Origin: Acridotheres tristis
Taxonomy: Eukaryota > Chordata > Aves > Passeriformes > Sturnidae
NCBI GenBank assembly: GCA_037013685.1
Contig: CM072886.1
Coordinates: forward strand, 85,318,922 to 85,382,921
Direction: 5' to 3'
DNA length: 64,000 nt
The notes below the pieces were generated by a model. It saw only the letters and a program-made list of their open reading frames with translations, had not been told where the DNA came from and made no database searches. Position numbers and translations under genes: made by a program. Position 1 is the first letter of the stretch; each line of letters opens with the position of its first letter. Shown one piece after another: positions 39,801 to 54,800 of this stretch.

Positions 39801-42800
39801 CTCCCAAATTTAGTGCTACAGTATAGCTTTCAATCTTAGTCTTGAAAAGAAAAGGCAGGAAATTAAACCTTTCTTCATTTTATGAGACTTTGAAAGGTTA
39901 CAAATAAAGAATTTGAGTGACAAGAGCTAAAATTTTGGGTACATATAGTTGCAGTACAACTTTTATGAGGTTAATATTTTTCTATTCTGACATTCAAATT
40001 TAACACTCACAGAGTAATTGTTAAATACTGAATAATATCATTATATTACAATATACAATATTGTATATTGTAATATAATGATATTACATTATACACGGCC
40101 AAAATACAGAAATAAATATCATGCTGCTCCCTAACTGGGCGGTTTCTCATATCTAGAAACAGAAGTACTGTAAATTGTCTTAACTGAGAAACCTTTAAGT
40201 ACCGACATCTGACATCTCACATGTTTATGACTGCAAAGGAAAACTTAATCATATTAAAACAAATTTTGATGCACTGTCAAGTGAGAGAATGTCAAGTTAC
40301 AAATGTATGAGACTAAAGGATTGGTCATCTTGCTGTAAGAACATTGATTAAATATTATTTTTTAAAACAGATATTGCCTTTTCCTGGCTTACTACTTACT
40401 ATTACTAATAGCAATTCTGTTAACAGTAAAAGCTACTTAACTATACAGGAGTTTAAAACACTGACTGCAAATCAGCTTTTAGTCAGTATACAGTGATTTC
40501 TTACACATGATAGCATAAACGCTTCATCTTTTTAGAAAATACCTGTGGGCATAGAATTTTGGAAGAGAGATGAAGAAGAGAAACGTATAAGAAATGAAGG
40601 TCAACTTAGAAACAAGAATCAAACTTCAACCCCTACAATTCAGGTTGTGGGAAGTCTAGATGTGACCTGAACACAGATTTCACAACACAAGATAATATGC
40701 TGTGTTTTGCCTTTGCCTTGCTCTCTAACTCCCTAGACATGAGCATGAAAGCATTAGGAGTTATGGAATACAAGTATTTTTCATAAATTGAACACATTTC
40801 AATTGAGATACATATGGACTTTTTTCTTTTTTAAAATCTGACTAAAGACAATGAAAAGGAACTGGTGAGATTCTGCATCTTCTCTCAAAACAACTTTATT
40901 ATGTTTTACTTCTTTATTAGCTGTTCTAGCTGCATGTGCTATTAACCAAGTGACCCATATTTCATCCTTGAAAGAGCAGAGTTACTTAGGGAAAAAACTC
41001 TCATTATAAATCAAAGTACTCATGAAGAGTCAGTGATTGCAAAACTCTTTAAAGGAAAGCAATAAACTCCCTTATGAAGCTTATTGCAGTACCTGTACAG
41101 CAGAATGTATTATGGAACTTCAAAGAGTGTGTCTTTGAAGAAGCTCTAAAGAAATAATCATACCATGTTGATCCATATAATACACACATATTCTATTTTA
41201 AAAAATGTACGTGTGTGTAAATAGACACATCATATCCACCACACACAGAGATATACATTGCCAAACACATAGTCTTTATCTACCCATCTATAAATGTATT
41301 CATTTAGCTTGTTTGGGGATAATTAAAGCCAAGGGACATTTACCTCAATGTTTGTAATGACCATTTCTCTGACAACATAAGCAATCGTGCAGTCTTCAGA
41401 GTGGCATCTGACACGGAAGCAGCCATATTCCATTACATCTGGTGGATCAGGCCAATACTGATGACATTTGGTCTGTAAAGAAAATTAGGCACACATCCAG
41501 TCTGTTGCATACAAGCCTTTCCATTTCCAGCCTTCCTTCCTATGTTGTGGTTCAGGGAATTCAAGGAGCAGTACAAAATCAATTTTAGTTTTCTGGTGAC
41601 ATTTTTTTTCCCATCCAAATTGAAAAACAGCAGGAAAAAATAGGCTAAGTTCTCCATAAACTTCTGTTTCAGTGATTTAGAATAAATATTCAAGTAAATT
41701 GGATGCATGATGCTTTTTCTGCTGCTTATTGGTAACTGCTAGAATGACTTCTCAAGGCATAATGTGGGAGAATAAAGATGGATTTATTCTGTCTTAAGAA
41801 AAGAAGAGCAGGGGTTAAATTTGAAACTAATTTTAGCCATCTAATAGCAGGTTACAGCAATGGCAAAGCCACTCTTTTCTTGAAAGTGAGCAATGAAAGG
41901 ACAAGAGGCAACTGCAAAGAAGTCACAAGGGAAATTCTGACTAGATGTTGGCAAAAAAATTCCACAAAGAGGGACAAGCAAATAAACAAGAAGCTCCATG
42001 AGAATGTGGAATCTCCACCTGTGGAAATAATTAAAACTTTGATGTGACACTGCAACCTGCACAAAGTTCTAAGTTGTTTTTGCCTATAACTTTTAAATTG
42101 ATACAGAGTAGCATGAGCTGGAATTTTTTGAAAATGTGAGATTTCTTAATTTTACCTTTAATAGAGTTCAATTTTCAGAGGCTTGAAATTCAAAGTATAA
42201 CCACTCTGCCTGAAAGTTTTACTGTGGTAATTTATCTTAACTACTTTACCCTTCAAATTTATGCCAAAATAATGTACTCATTTCTGAAAAAAAATGAATA
42301 TTGCTGTGGAGGAAAAAAAAGTCTTATCATACAAATCTTAACACCATTGGAAAGAGATAGTCTGGAATGTAAAACCTCCAAGACTAGGAAAACGTTTGGC
42401 ATTTGCCAATGGAGATATTATTGATAAGAATATACATCTTTTTCTATGTCTGAAAGTTCATCCACAAACTGGGCAAATCTAAATAATTTCTGAAAGCATC
42501 ATAAAAGTGTCTGGTATGCAAAGGTACCAGCAGGATGATTACAAGCTATCAACAACTGCCTTGAAGTTTCCAACTGACTGTATGAACTCCAGACTATTAC
42601 TAATCTGTGTTTCTCCTCAATCCAAGGAAATGAATACACCAATATAATCAAAAGATGAAGGGAGAATTTTTATGTCAGGTGATATTCAATAATGTCTACT
42701 TCCATGAGCAACTACATAATGTTACCATGGTTAGAATTTAATTGTTGCTTAACTGTACTTCTTTCCATCTCAATCTTTATGCTGTTTAAGACCTAAATTA

Positions 42801-45800
42801 CTCACTCCCTTGCTTTCTGAAAACACTGGGTTCTGACTGGGATGCCAGAAAAATTTGATAATGTAGGACAGATCATATACAAAATACAGATAAAGGCTAC
42901 AGTGAAGGCATACAGGAGTCACCACTTTCTACACCTCTTTAAAATTTCCAACTGTTGAGTTTTCAGCTTCTAAAACTTCTAAACCAATACCTTCCCATTT
43001 AATCTAAAAACATCATCTTTAAAACTACAAAGGACAAATTAAATCAAAATACATCAGATTTTCATGATGCTATTCCAAAATTCAAGGAGAGACAGAATTT
43101 ATCTAAACATAATTAAAAGAATTATCACAGCAATTCTAGGAAAGAACCTGAGATGTAAATAAAAATAAGCAAGCCAAATGCTGACTTCTAATAAATACCA
43201 CAATGGCAGACTCCTTTTTACAGCTGGATTACAAGGTTTGCTCAGCCCACTCAATGCTTCCAGACATTTGCTGAATCTTTTGGAGGGAAACTGCCCCATG
43301 GAGGCCAATACTCAGGCAGAAAAATAATAGTACATAGTATCTTTCTGATCAGCACAACAGAGTGAATGCAGTGATTTTTGTTTATCAGACATCTGGTTTC
43401 TTTGCAAAGCAGCCTAACAAAAAGCAAGTTGAGGACTACCTGCTCTGTCTAAGTAATTCAGAAAGCCTGGCCTTCAGACGAATGATTCAACAGAATAAGT
43501 TGACCTCTTTTAGGGTTATTTAACCGTAACAATGGAAAAAAGTTCAAAGGTATGGTACATTTCTTCAGCATACAAAGGACCTGGGCACTTACCCGTCCTC
43601 GTTCAGTGAGAGTTGTTAACATGATGATCAGTGATAATTTGTGATCCCAGACCACTTGCCAGAAGTGCACACACGTGTGTGGAAGAGGCCCCTGAGTAGC
43701 AATGTACCGGTTCACAATGCCAGCAGAAGGAATTTCCATCTACAGAGGGAAAGAAAAATCCTATGTTAAGTTCACTCTCACTACTCAAGTACTTTTTAAA
43801 CTCAGCATTTCATTCAAACAGGAAGTTTTGAGGGAAGATTAGGGCAAAAAGCTAAGCAATAAAACAATCAAGATTACAATTTCTTATGTGAAAAACTTTT
43901 AAACCATTAAATTAAAACAGATGTAAAACACAGCCTCTATAATCCTTCATGCTGAACTACGAGCAGAAGATCAATAGTGAAAATGTACTTGAAAACTTGA
44001 GACTGCAAAGCTTCATAAATTTTCATTAATATTTAGTAAGAGATTATGGCAGGGTATATACACCAAAGGTATAGAAAATCTGTTTATTGTCTGATACCAA
44101 ACACAGGAAGTTAATAAATGACTCTTTGATTTAGGTGCTTAGCTTTCGTATCTGACAGAAATATATTCCCATTTCCTCTTTTCCCTGACTCCCAGCCTAC
44201 ACTTGATTGATTGATTGATTGATTAGGGAAATCAAGGTTCTAGTTTATCTTCTGGATCATTCATAGCATAGCTGGTAGGTGATAAGTGGTTCTAGAGGAA
44301 AAAGAACTTAGTTTTATGGAGACAACTGCAGCATTTGAAGTATATGGGGGAAAAACCCCAATTTTTACTAGTTGAAGATTCTGCACATACCACAGTGTAT
44401 TACTACATGGTAGCACCCACTGTGTATTTAGGATGGTCACCTGTTTTTAAGTTATGAAATTTTACATCTTTCACACTTACAAATCCCTCCCAAATTAAAA
44501 CAAAATATTCTTATTCCCTAAAAAAGCCAAATTTTGTCTGCTTTAGTAATATAAAAAGTGAGTAAATGCAGGTCTCTGTATGACTTACATTCACATAATT
44601 TGCATTAATGTAATCTTCATCTCCTTGCAATATTATCCTTGTGGCATCATCTGCACACACACAAGAAAGAGGGAATAAAATTAGCAATTAAGAGACATAC
44701 TTCCCCTCTATTAAGTTAAAAAAAACACTGAAGACTTGCAGAAACACAAATAGCAGAATACAAACAGAATAAATTACCTTTTAGAAAATAAAATGACCAA
44801 TTATAACTTCAATTACATAATGAAATCTTTAATCAGCAAGTTCAATACAGCTGTTTTAGAAAGCAAAATAGGCAGAAACTGTACTTTAGACTCACAAGGT
44901 AGAACATCTTTGTATCTATTCTTGTCCATATTCTGAGGTACCTTTGCACATGTAACAGCCAATCCTGGTTTCTTTCTATAAAGTTGCTGCAAAGTAGAAT
45001 GAAAAATTATAGGATTTTGAGGAATGTGATTATGCTGTATGCACACTAATTACATTCACACAAAAATACAGAGACTGAAAAAAAATCCGTATTTTCTTTA
45101 ATGTTTTTCCTATCCTTCTGCAAAATTCACTTGAGAAGTTTTGTATTTAACATGACAAGAATTTATATTACTGCTAGCCCATCAGGATAGTTAGAAGAAT
45201 TTCTGGGAAAAAAACAAAAAGACAAAAGCAGCATGTGAGCATCATTGATACAAACTGTTGCTCTGCAAGTTTGCCTTTTGCTTTTAAAACTGCAGAACCA
45301 GAAGGACAACAGAGGTTGAGGGTGGAACAAGGGAGCATTGAATGGCATCAGAACAAAAAAATAGCTGCACGCTTATTCTCTGGAATCAACTATAATACAA
45401 ACATTTCAGAAAAATTTTTATTCTCTGGACTAAATCTATCCATTTCAATCGTGCAAGTACCTAAAAACCCCAAACTTCAATGTATCACAATCTCTTAACA
45501 TGTGACTTTTTTGCTTTTGGGCCAAACCCTATGTTGCAGACTTTATCTGGAGTAAATGCGGACATATGAAATGGGGTATATATGGTGTGTGTATAACTAA
45601 AATTTTGAAGCTAGTGTTAGGTTAATGGTTGGACTCTATGACCTTGAAGGTTTTTTCAAATCCTCTTGATTTTTGCTTCTATGTATATCAAACAAGCAAA
45701 AAAAAAAAGGTATAGGGGAAGAAAACAGCAACAACAAAAACCAACTGAACCCACAAGAACTGTAATTATGTAATTATCCAACTATAGCTTTTGTGTCTTA

Positions 45801-48800
45801 AATATAAATGAAAGCACTTTACAACTGAGTTATTAATCTGGCTGTGCCAGAGTTTTATGTCCTTCACTGAACACTTACCAAAGAGCTCATTATATCTTAC
45901 ATATTTAATGAAGATTTTGAACGTTGATCCATATATAAAATGTAATTAAACAAACAGGAGGCTAAAACCCCCTACTTTCTGGTTGAGAGAAAAAGAGCAG
46001 CACGCAAATTTATTCTACTGAGATTTGCTGGAGCTTAAAACTCTGTATCACAGCTCACTGCACTTTTCAACTTATACAACATAAACAAGTCATGTGAGAA
46101 GAGAACTTGATAATATATGTAATGGAAAAGCTTCTATCTGTGGTAAGTCAAGTTCCACTTTACTAGAGCAAGGTTGCAATTTCTGCCTTTTTTTTGGAAG
46201 ACAAGGAAGAAAAATTTTAAGTCAAATAACCATTCTTGAGCTTTATTGTTTCCTGGCAAACAGTCATTTCCTACTGACAGACTTCTTAAATTCTGATTAA
46301 ATGGAGGAAGATGTTCTGTAAAAACTTGATTATTCACAGTCTAATGGCTAATTATTCACTATTTTACTAAAGGGAATGAAGAGTTTGAGTCACCAAAGCT
46401 GATGACGAGACACTGCCATTGCCTCTGCTTCTCAAGATCACTAAGTAATGAACTCAAAGCAAGAAGGCCTAGTCTATTAGATTTCAAAAAGCTTTTGCAC
46501 TTTTTCTGTAAAATCCTTTTATAAACAGTGCCATAAAAAGGGATAAAATATAGGCCCAAGTATACTATGAATATCATAAAGGATCAAATATCCTATGAAG
46601 TTCACGACAGGAAACTTGTGCAGAAATTTACTCAGCAAATTTGACAACTAAGAAAGTATTGAAAGGTCAGTTCACATTTTTGAGCTACTGCTTCAATAGC
46701 CAACAGATTCATTTTAATTGTTGCATTGCATCCAGTACTATGGATTTTGGAAAGCAGTTATGAACTATTGTCTATAAATCCTTAAAACCAGGGGAATTTT
46801 AATTCTCAGAAATCATGGAAAGAAAGGAAACCTGATAAAAAGAGTGGTTATACAAGAAACAATATCACAACTCTTCAGCCACTACCATTAAATTTTCCAG
46901 TTTTAAAAAAAACAGTGAAGGAAAAAAATATCAAAAAGGGGGAAAAATTTTATTGCTGTTCTACAAGTTTTCAGTGATAGAAGGGGTTACTCCAGAACTC
47001 AATGCCAATTTTATAAATAATAATAAACTAGGGTTTATTCAGAGCTACAACTTTAAAGCAACCACAAACCTACATACTGCACTCCTTTGCCATTAGTGAA
47101 GCAGATGAATTATACTTTGGAATTTCTTACACTAACACTGCAGGAACTAACTTAATAAAATATAAAACATCTTATTAGTTTTCTATGAGCTTTGTTGCTA
47201 ACACATTGAAGAACACAGAAAAAAAACCAAAGTACAACACTGACCTCTGTCTAAATCATACTACTCTACTCAATAAAACAACTGCAAAAAATACTAATTT
47301 AGTGAACTTTGTGTAGTTGAGCCAGAAACATATTAATTCAAACACATTTTTCTCAGTAGATGAAATTTTGTGTAATACTTAAAACTCATTCTTCCCTATT
47401 CTAAGTAGTGAAGTGTGAAACTGAAGTCAAATTGTTGCTCTCTTGAGATAAGACTGAACAGGAACAATGAGATTTGCAACTAATTACACCCCCTCCATTA
47501 CTCTCTGATTACCGCTATTGTTCTACACTAACAGCATTACAGAGTTGAGTATTACCCACCTCGAACTGCATAAGGACAGTCCCGCTTTCTAGCCCTCTTC
47601 TGAGCTGCTCCATAGACTCCTCCAGTGTATCACCACCATATTCAGAACAGACAGGAAGAATAGATTCTGGCAGAGTGTGAGAATCAGCTTCATCTTCTGA
47701 TTTGGGCTCCACAAACTGTTTAACTACTGAAAGATGAGTACGAAGTTATAATCCATTACAAAGAGCATTAATGTGTTTTTAACAGATATAAAAATTTACC
47801 AGCTTGAAATAACAGAGTTTGCAAAACCACAGAAAAGCAAAAAGCAACACATCTAATCACATTTCTTTTTGTACTATATTACTGTAGAAACTATAAAGAG
47901 TAAAATGTCTCTATGACCTTTCTAAAAGAAAAACTCCAAGTGCCTGTTTATGAAGGCAAAGAACTTGAATTCCTAGCACAAGGAGGTTTTTGCAACCTTG
48001 TCTTACAGAATGAACAGCTAAATAGGCTAATGAAACACAACATCCACCAAGGTAAAAAACAATGGAGTTTGACCTAAAAAAGTGTAGCTCATAATTAGTG
48101 GAATATCTCTACAAGAAACTTCTGTAAGTTTGGACCTCCAACAGCAAAACAAATACAAAAATCCCTTCATCACACTCCTCTGCCGTTAGAGAAGACAGAC
48201 AATTATCTTTTGCAATTTCTTATGCTAACTTTGAAGGAACTAACTAAAGTTACAAAGAATTATTAGTCCACTTTCTACAACATTCCATGCTATTGAAGAA
48301 CATGACAAACATTAATGATGTAATCTGCACAGCAGTTCTGTCCCTATGAAATGTATTCTATCACCAGACATGACCAGCTGTGGCTATTCTCTGCAGTGAT
48401 GGGAAAAATGCCAAACTTCAGAAAATGGGGAGCTGGTTATGCTCATGCCTATAAAAAATGACTGGTATGGGGCCACAGGTTATCTTTGGATAAAAGCATA
48501 TTTCTCTTATCTGCGAGTTGGAAAGGGACTAGAAAATGAAAGGAAAACTAAATGCTGCATAAAGCCAGTGGAAAACAAAATAAAGACCTCATCTGTCGTC
48601 TTAGAAACACAAGAAGTTTTAAATGAAACCAATGTTACAGAAGTACATATCACTTAGGCTGTTTTGTTCCCTCCTGTGTCCTAGTGATGCATACTCCCTT
48701 CAGATTTTTATATCTTCATGCAATCAGAACCTCTGTGTAATTGTGTGTCCTAATGTCTTAATATACCTTTTAAGGAGAGCAAATAACAAATTAAGAGTTT

Positions 48801-51800
48801 GACATCATCTGAAGGCTCTTGGGATAAGTCTTTAAATATGAAGCAAGCAAAGCCAAGCTGGATGAGTTCCCCATTTTTAAACATACATGCTTAAGATTCT
48901 GCATATTTCAAAGATTGTCCCCTCTTTGCAGGCAGCAGCTCTGCAAGCAACCAGCACAAATTTATCTCAGAATTGTCACAAAATGTCTACTGTAAGAATG
49001 AGGTGAGGAGCAGCTTGACTTGTTTCATCACATAATTGTGCAGGGGAACAGCCCTGAATTTTTGTCAATCTGTAGTTGGGTGGGTTTAAAACTGTGCTTT
49101 ATTTACAAAAAAAACCAACACCCCACATCACCAAACAAACTCTTTCAAGGGACTATTTATTCTCATACATTTTTAGACCAAAAAATAAGAAGATATTCTA
49201 ACTTGCTATATTCTTTGTTGCAGTGCTAAGAACCTATATAGTTCAAACTACTTGTACTACTAACTCAAATTTAGTGAGACCTACTTTTTGCACAGATCTA
49301 TTCCAAGTGCACTGAGAACACGTTTATGGAAACAGAAGAGGGTATACCACCGAGTATAAGAGCAACAGTCTCAAAATCATTAGAAGTTAATAAAATTAGC
49401 CCAGTTACCTTTCCTCCTGACCAAAAGTGCAAGCTCTCTTGTGTGAGATTCTCTGCTGGCTTTTATGAACATGACCACCTGGTCATGCGTGTGCTCTGAG
49501 ATATCTCGGCCATTAATTAATACTATCTGATCACCTTCATTCAGCTTTGGAATGCATTTATCAGCCTGTTTCAAGACCAAAGAAACACATTAATGTCATC
49601 ACAATCAGTTGTGCAAACAAGAACATATCAGGATATTAAGTACATCGTGTAAGCAAAGTCTTCACACTTCTCCTGACAAAATTTCATATTCTGTATTGGA
49701 GGTTCTATCAAAGCTTTCAGCTCTAAAGCTCTCATGCTTCAAAGCCTCTCCATGACGATAAGGAACAGTTCAAACAGCATATTGATAGCTTTAAAAGGAA
49801 TTCACATGAATCAAACTGCCATCATCAGATTGCTCTCAAAAGTCTGTATTTCAGACTCCAAGCCTCAACAACTTCTGAATTTCTGAAGAAAGTGTTTTGG
49901 GCACATAAGATAATCCAGTTAACTTTTTACACAGTGAATACTAAGAACTCCAAACATGATTTTCCTAAAAATGATTTAAGTAACATGACATTCCATAGGC
50001 ATGCACTTTTTAAATTTCAAAGAAATCCACACACATTTCATATCTTTGTTATTTTGTAGAGCCTTGTTTAGATTTAGATTAATTGTTGGACTCCAGAGTT
50101 TGTTTGGCTTTTTTTCTGCCACAGTTCTCAGTATGCTTAGCCCTATGTCCAGCACAAAGCAATTAAAGCTGTGGTCAGAATAACGATGCTACAAAGATGT
50201 CTAAGGGACTAGAGCAGCTCTTGCATTAAGGAAGGCTAAGAGAGCTGGGATTATTTAGCCTAGAGAAGAAAAGGCTCAAGAGGTTCTTGCAATTTACATA
50301 ATACTTAGGGGGAAGGCACAGAGAAGATGAATCCAAACTCTCAGTGGTGCTCAGCAACAGGATCAGAGGAAAAGGACTCAAACTGGAACACAGGAAGCTC
50401 CATTCAAACATCAGGAAACAGTTCCACTGCTGTGGTGACTGTGCACTCCAGCAGGTTGCCCAGATATATTGTGGAGTCTCCCATCTCGGAGCACTCAAAA
50501 GCCATCTGGATATGGTCCTGGGCAACTGGCTCTAGCTGACTCTTGAGCAGAGTGGACAAGAGGACCTCCAGGTCCCTTCTAACCTTCTGTGCTTTGCTAA
50601 TATGAGTGTATAGGATTCTACAATCTTTGAGTGTCATGTAACAATTTTTTGTTCATTACTATCCTAATCTTTATTTTGTCTAGGGAGTCTGCAGCTACAC
50701 AAAAGTGATATATAAACACTTAATTTCATTTATTGTATGAATGAGACATAGACCTTTGGTGCTTTTATTTTTTCATAGGTGTTCCCTGTATTTCCTTAAT
50801 AGCCAGCACCAGTTCTCTGAGCTTTATTCATCCAATATCATTAGCCCTACCAAACAACCATTACCAATCCCTTGTGAACAAGATATTAAAATTAAATCCA
50901 GTGCTGATTATGCCTTGCACCAATGGCTCCTAATGTATTGATATTATCAACTAATAAATAAGAGATGGAAAGGAGAAATGATAATGAAAAAAATCAACAA
51001 GATGAAAAATGCAGAATTAAAAAAAAGAAGTAAGAATATGAAGAAAATAAATTGGGAGTCATTTGTACCAGCAAAGTTAAAGAAATCTTAAGACCTGATT
51101 TAGTGCCACAAAACAGACAAAGAAGATAAGAAAGAAACAAAAGAGAAGAAAGATACATGCAAGAGCGAAAAAATCCCATGAAGAAAAGCTGACTAAAAAT
51201 TTAAAGAAAGAAGAGTTTCCCCCAACTTTTTCCATAGAAATAAGGAAAGAAAATAATGAAGGATAGGGAAGATTGACAATGATTCATAAGAAATGTAAAC
51301 AGAAAAAGAATGGGAATTAGGAACAGCCGTGATGTTCTTCACCATTGATTTAACTAGGTATTCACACCTCCCCAAGCACATCCTTGCCATATTTTGTACA
51401 ATTTTAAAAGGCAAGACTAAAGAATATAACTATGAATGACTGAATAATTTAATCACTTTTAAACCTTATTAAGTAATTCTCTCTGAAATATAAATATTTG
51501 AAAAGATGGGCAATATAAAGACCATATCAGTTCAGTCTAGGAGAGTCAAGACGTCAACAAGAACTTGGAAGGAATGGTTTCTGAGCTCCTATATTTGCCT
51601 ATAATTTAGATTACTTGGCTGGCTGCTGTTAGTCTTTGTTACAGCTGGAGACTAATATCTTTGCTCAAACAAACTTTGTAAATCAAGTGATATGTTAATG
51701 CATCAGCTTTCTTATTTGAATCATCTGACTATATAAAATACATCTCAAAGGAGAATTAATTCCTCCTATACAATCATAATTTATGGATTTTTCAGAGTCT

Positions 51801-54800
51801 GAGCTTTTCCAGGCAATTATGTTAAAGGCTCTCTGTCCTATTGATACATCCAATGTGTCATTTTATGCTAATCACCTTCTATTGCTCCAAGAAATGTGCA
51901 TGCTTTTTTCCATGAAAAGCTCTATCAAATAAAATCATAATGACCTCTTTAGCACCTGAGAGCAGTAATACTGTTTGCAAAAAAAAAAAAAAATCTGTAT
52001 AGAACTTTAATTAAAAAAAATACCCAAAATCAAACAGATGGAATAAATAGTTGTTCCTTCACTAAAATGTGTTCTCACAAAAATTTTGGCTACTCCATCC
52101 TACAATTTTCCCAGCACACTACATTGCTGCTTTATTAAAGGATTTTTTTTTATAATGAACTTTAGGATGTGTAAAGGAAAATGCTGCCTTATTTTGAGGA
52201 GTAGATTTGCTTCCCCTCCTCTACAAAATATGCACATCCTTTTGTAGGAAAGTGGGAAAAAGGCGACCTAAGAACCTGAGACATAATCTTAGCAAATAAT
52301 ATTACCAAATAGATTCCCTGAAGACAATTTACAGGGTAATGAGTGAATCTAGAGCAAGTTAAAATAGCAGAAATGAAGGTAAGGCACAAGTCAGCTAAAA
52401 TAATATCAAAATGCATTCCACAGACTTAAATTTGAACTTTGAAATATCAGCTACGTTTTATTAAACAGTAAAGAACAGGGAAAACTTTGTTTATGGAAAA
52501 CGATATAATCAATGTTAATACAGGTATTCTCTAAAAATAAGTATATTATTTTCCTCTTGCTATAACATGACATGATTTCCCAAACACTTCTACTGACTAT
52601 ATTATACTGGATAACTGTTTCCAATTTTATCTGTGATTCGGTAACTTGTTCACTTGGTGATTTACTAGGCTAGAGAGATAATTGGTGACATCTGTCCATG
52701 CCTATGACACCAAAGGGAGACACTTCAATGAAATGTTTAAAGTTAGAAGTCCAGTTCTTTTTCAATCCAAGAGAAAAAATACAGATCATTACTTTCCAAG
52801 AGACCATCTGAACCTGACAAAGGAAATGACTGCTTCTGGAGAAACATCTTTCATCCTCTGATTGCAGAATGAGCCTGTTTGCCCTATACTATTTCAGAAT
52901 CTCAAATCACCCTTAAAATATTTGTGAGGTTGACCATGAAATGCCTTAGGAACAAGACATTATTTCCAATTCCTAGATGTAAGTTATAATTATAATTTCC
53001 TACCAAAACTTTTTTCAAATAATTATTATAGTTGATAAAGGAGTGCTATGAACTGTGTAAGTCAGGCCAAAAATCATAAATGTGACAAAAAATAACTTCT
53101 CAAGCAATCTGTTTCAGCTTGATTTGCATCGTGACATTTAGATATCAGTCCTGTGACTGCTTATCAAATTTCAGAAGAGTCAGAAGATTCAGAGTGCATT
53201 GTATTTTTAGGACTAATTCAGTAATATTTCCTAACAAGTCTGCACTGAAATTATTTTATGAGAGTTAAGAAATATAGTTTGGAAAAAGGCAAGTGAAAAA
53301 ATTTGATATAACATTTGTCCTTACAAATTTATGTAATAATTATTTAGGAAAAAAGCTAAAAAAGATTTAAAACATATCTTAAAAAATATATGTTCCTACT
53401 ATTATTTCACAATTCAACAGAAGAAATCAATGATCTACTGATTCTTATAAACTTTTACACCTAGTCTATAAATATTTCCATAAGCAAAAAGTCTATGGCA
53501 AAATAGGAAGAACAAACATATGCTCCCTCTCTATGCTCCCTCTCTCCTGCCAAGTACTCTCCCATTCTATAAATAATTTTAGCCCTAAGGATTTCCTCAG
53601 TCTATTGTGGTGTGCTTAGTCAATAACAACAGGTTTTTTCCCCCCAAGTATTTGTCCTTTCCCGACCGCACACAAAATTATTTTAACCACAGCATCTTTG
53701 TCAAGGAGTTTCACAGGTCTCCTATCTTCTAGGCAAAGAACTATTTCACCAAACATGAAGAACTTGACCTTCACAAACTTAATTTAGTAGCCCATATTTC
53801 TGCTGGAATTCCTTTTTCACAGTGCTCCTAATCTTGCCGATCCCTACTATATCTCCCTGAAATAAGCTATTTTTTCTAGGGTGCAGGGGTCCAAATTATT
53901 TACTTCTTCAGTAAAAGATGTTCCTTATCCCCAGTCCTTGCCCTTCATCAAGCCTTTTCCAGTTCGGGATGTACTTTTTGAGATGACAGGAGAACATAAA
54001 GATACTTTCTACTTGTATCTTGTTTGACTAACTCTTCCAGATATTTTAATCTCTGGTTTAAGAAGCCACTGGTTAAACCAATTCCTAATGAGAACAGTTC
54101 TGCCGCTATCTCATACTGGTTACAGGTGTCCAAATTTCTATGTGTACAGACATTTGAGAGGTGGAAGAAGTAACAATGGAAGGGATTAAAAGTCTCAAGA
54201 ATTTACTTACAGGTGATCCTGGAGTTATTCTTGATACTACCAGCGGCATTTTCTGATCTACTCCACCCTAGAGGAATGAGAGGAATGTCAAGTAAATAGC
54301 AACTACAAATCTATCATGAAGCGTAAGCAGCATTTAAAATAAGTAATTGCTTATTTTTCTTTTTACATAAATTTTTCATGGTGTGTCATCATAGACAGGG
54401 TTGGTAGGACTGAATTTTCATCAGTATATGGTGAATTAGGGGGTGGGTTGTGGTGTCTTTAAAGCTACCAATATCCAGTAAACTAGACTGGGTGTCTGTT
54501 TCAGGCCATCATTCAGGTATCTGTTTAATAGGCATAAACACATAAAATTGAACATTTATTGTAATACTGCACTTGAAACAAGCCTAATTTAACACTTGAA
54601 CTTGCAAGGCAAACAGTTTTCTTAGATTTTGTGACAAATGTGCAAGGAATCTGGTAGGATCAAAGTTCCAGAGAACTGTACTACCTTATTCTTTTTACGT
54701 CACATTCAATTGCTGCCACACCAATAAATAGCCAAGGGGAAATGACCAATTTCTCTGCTCTAATTTTGATATTATGGCAATTTGCAATACTCTGCTTAAA

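Larger units (their letters stand above)
44987..47559 (-). other. PTPN3: PTPN3 intron (2.6 kb) with CR1 tail and one copy of a local duplication
   Basis: Holds the CR1 3' tail at about 45605-45682 and repeat copy A at about 47060-47219. The remainder is AT-rich and unremarkable. Confidence 0.8.

Noticed and set aside
50226..50637. Several open frames on both strands
   Set aside because: They lie inside the CR1 3' untranslated region and are not genes.
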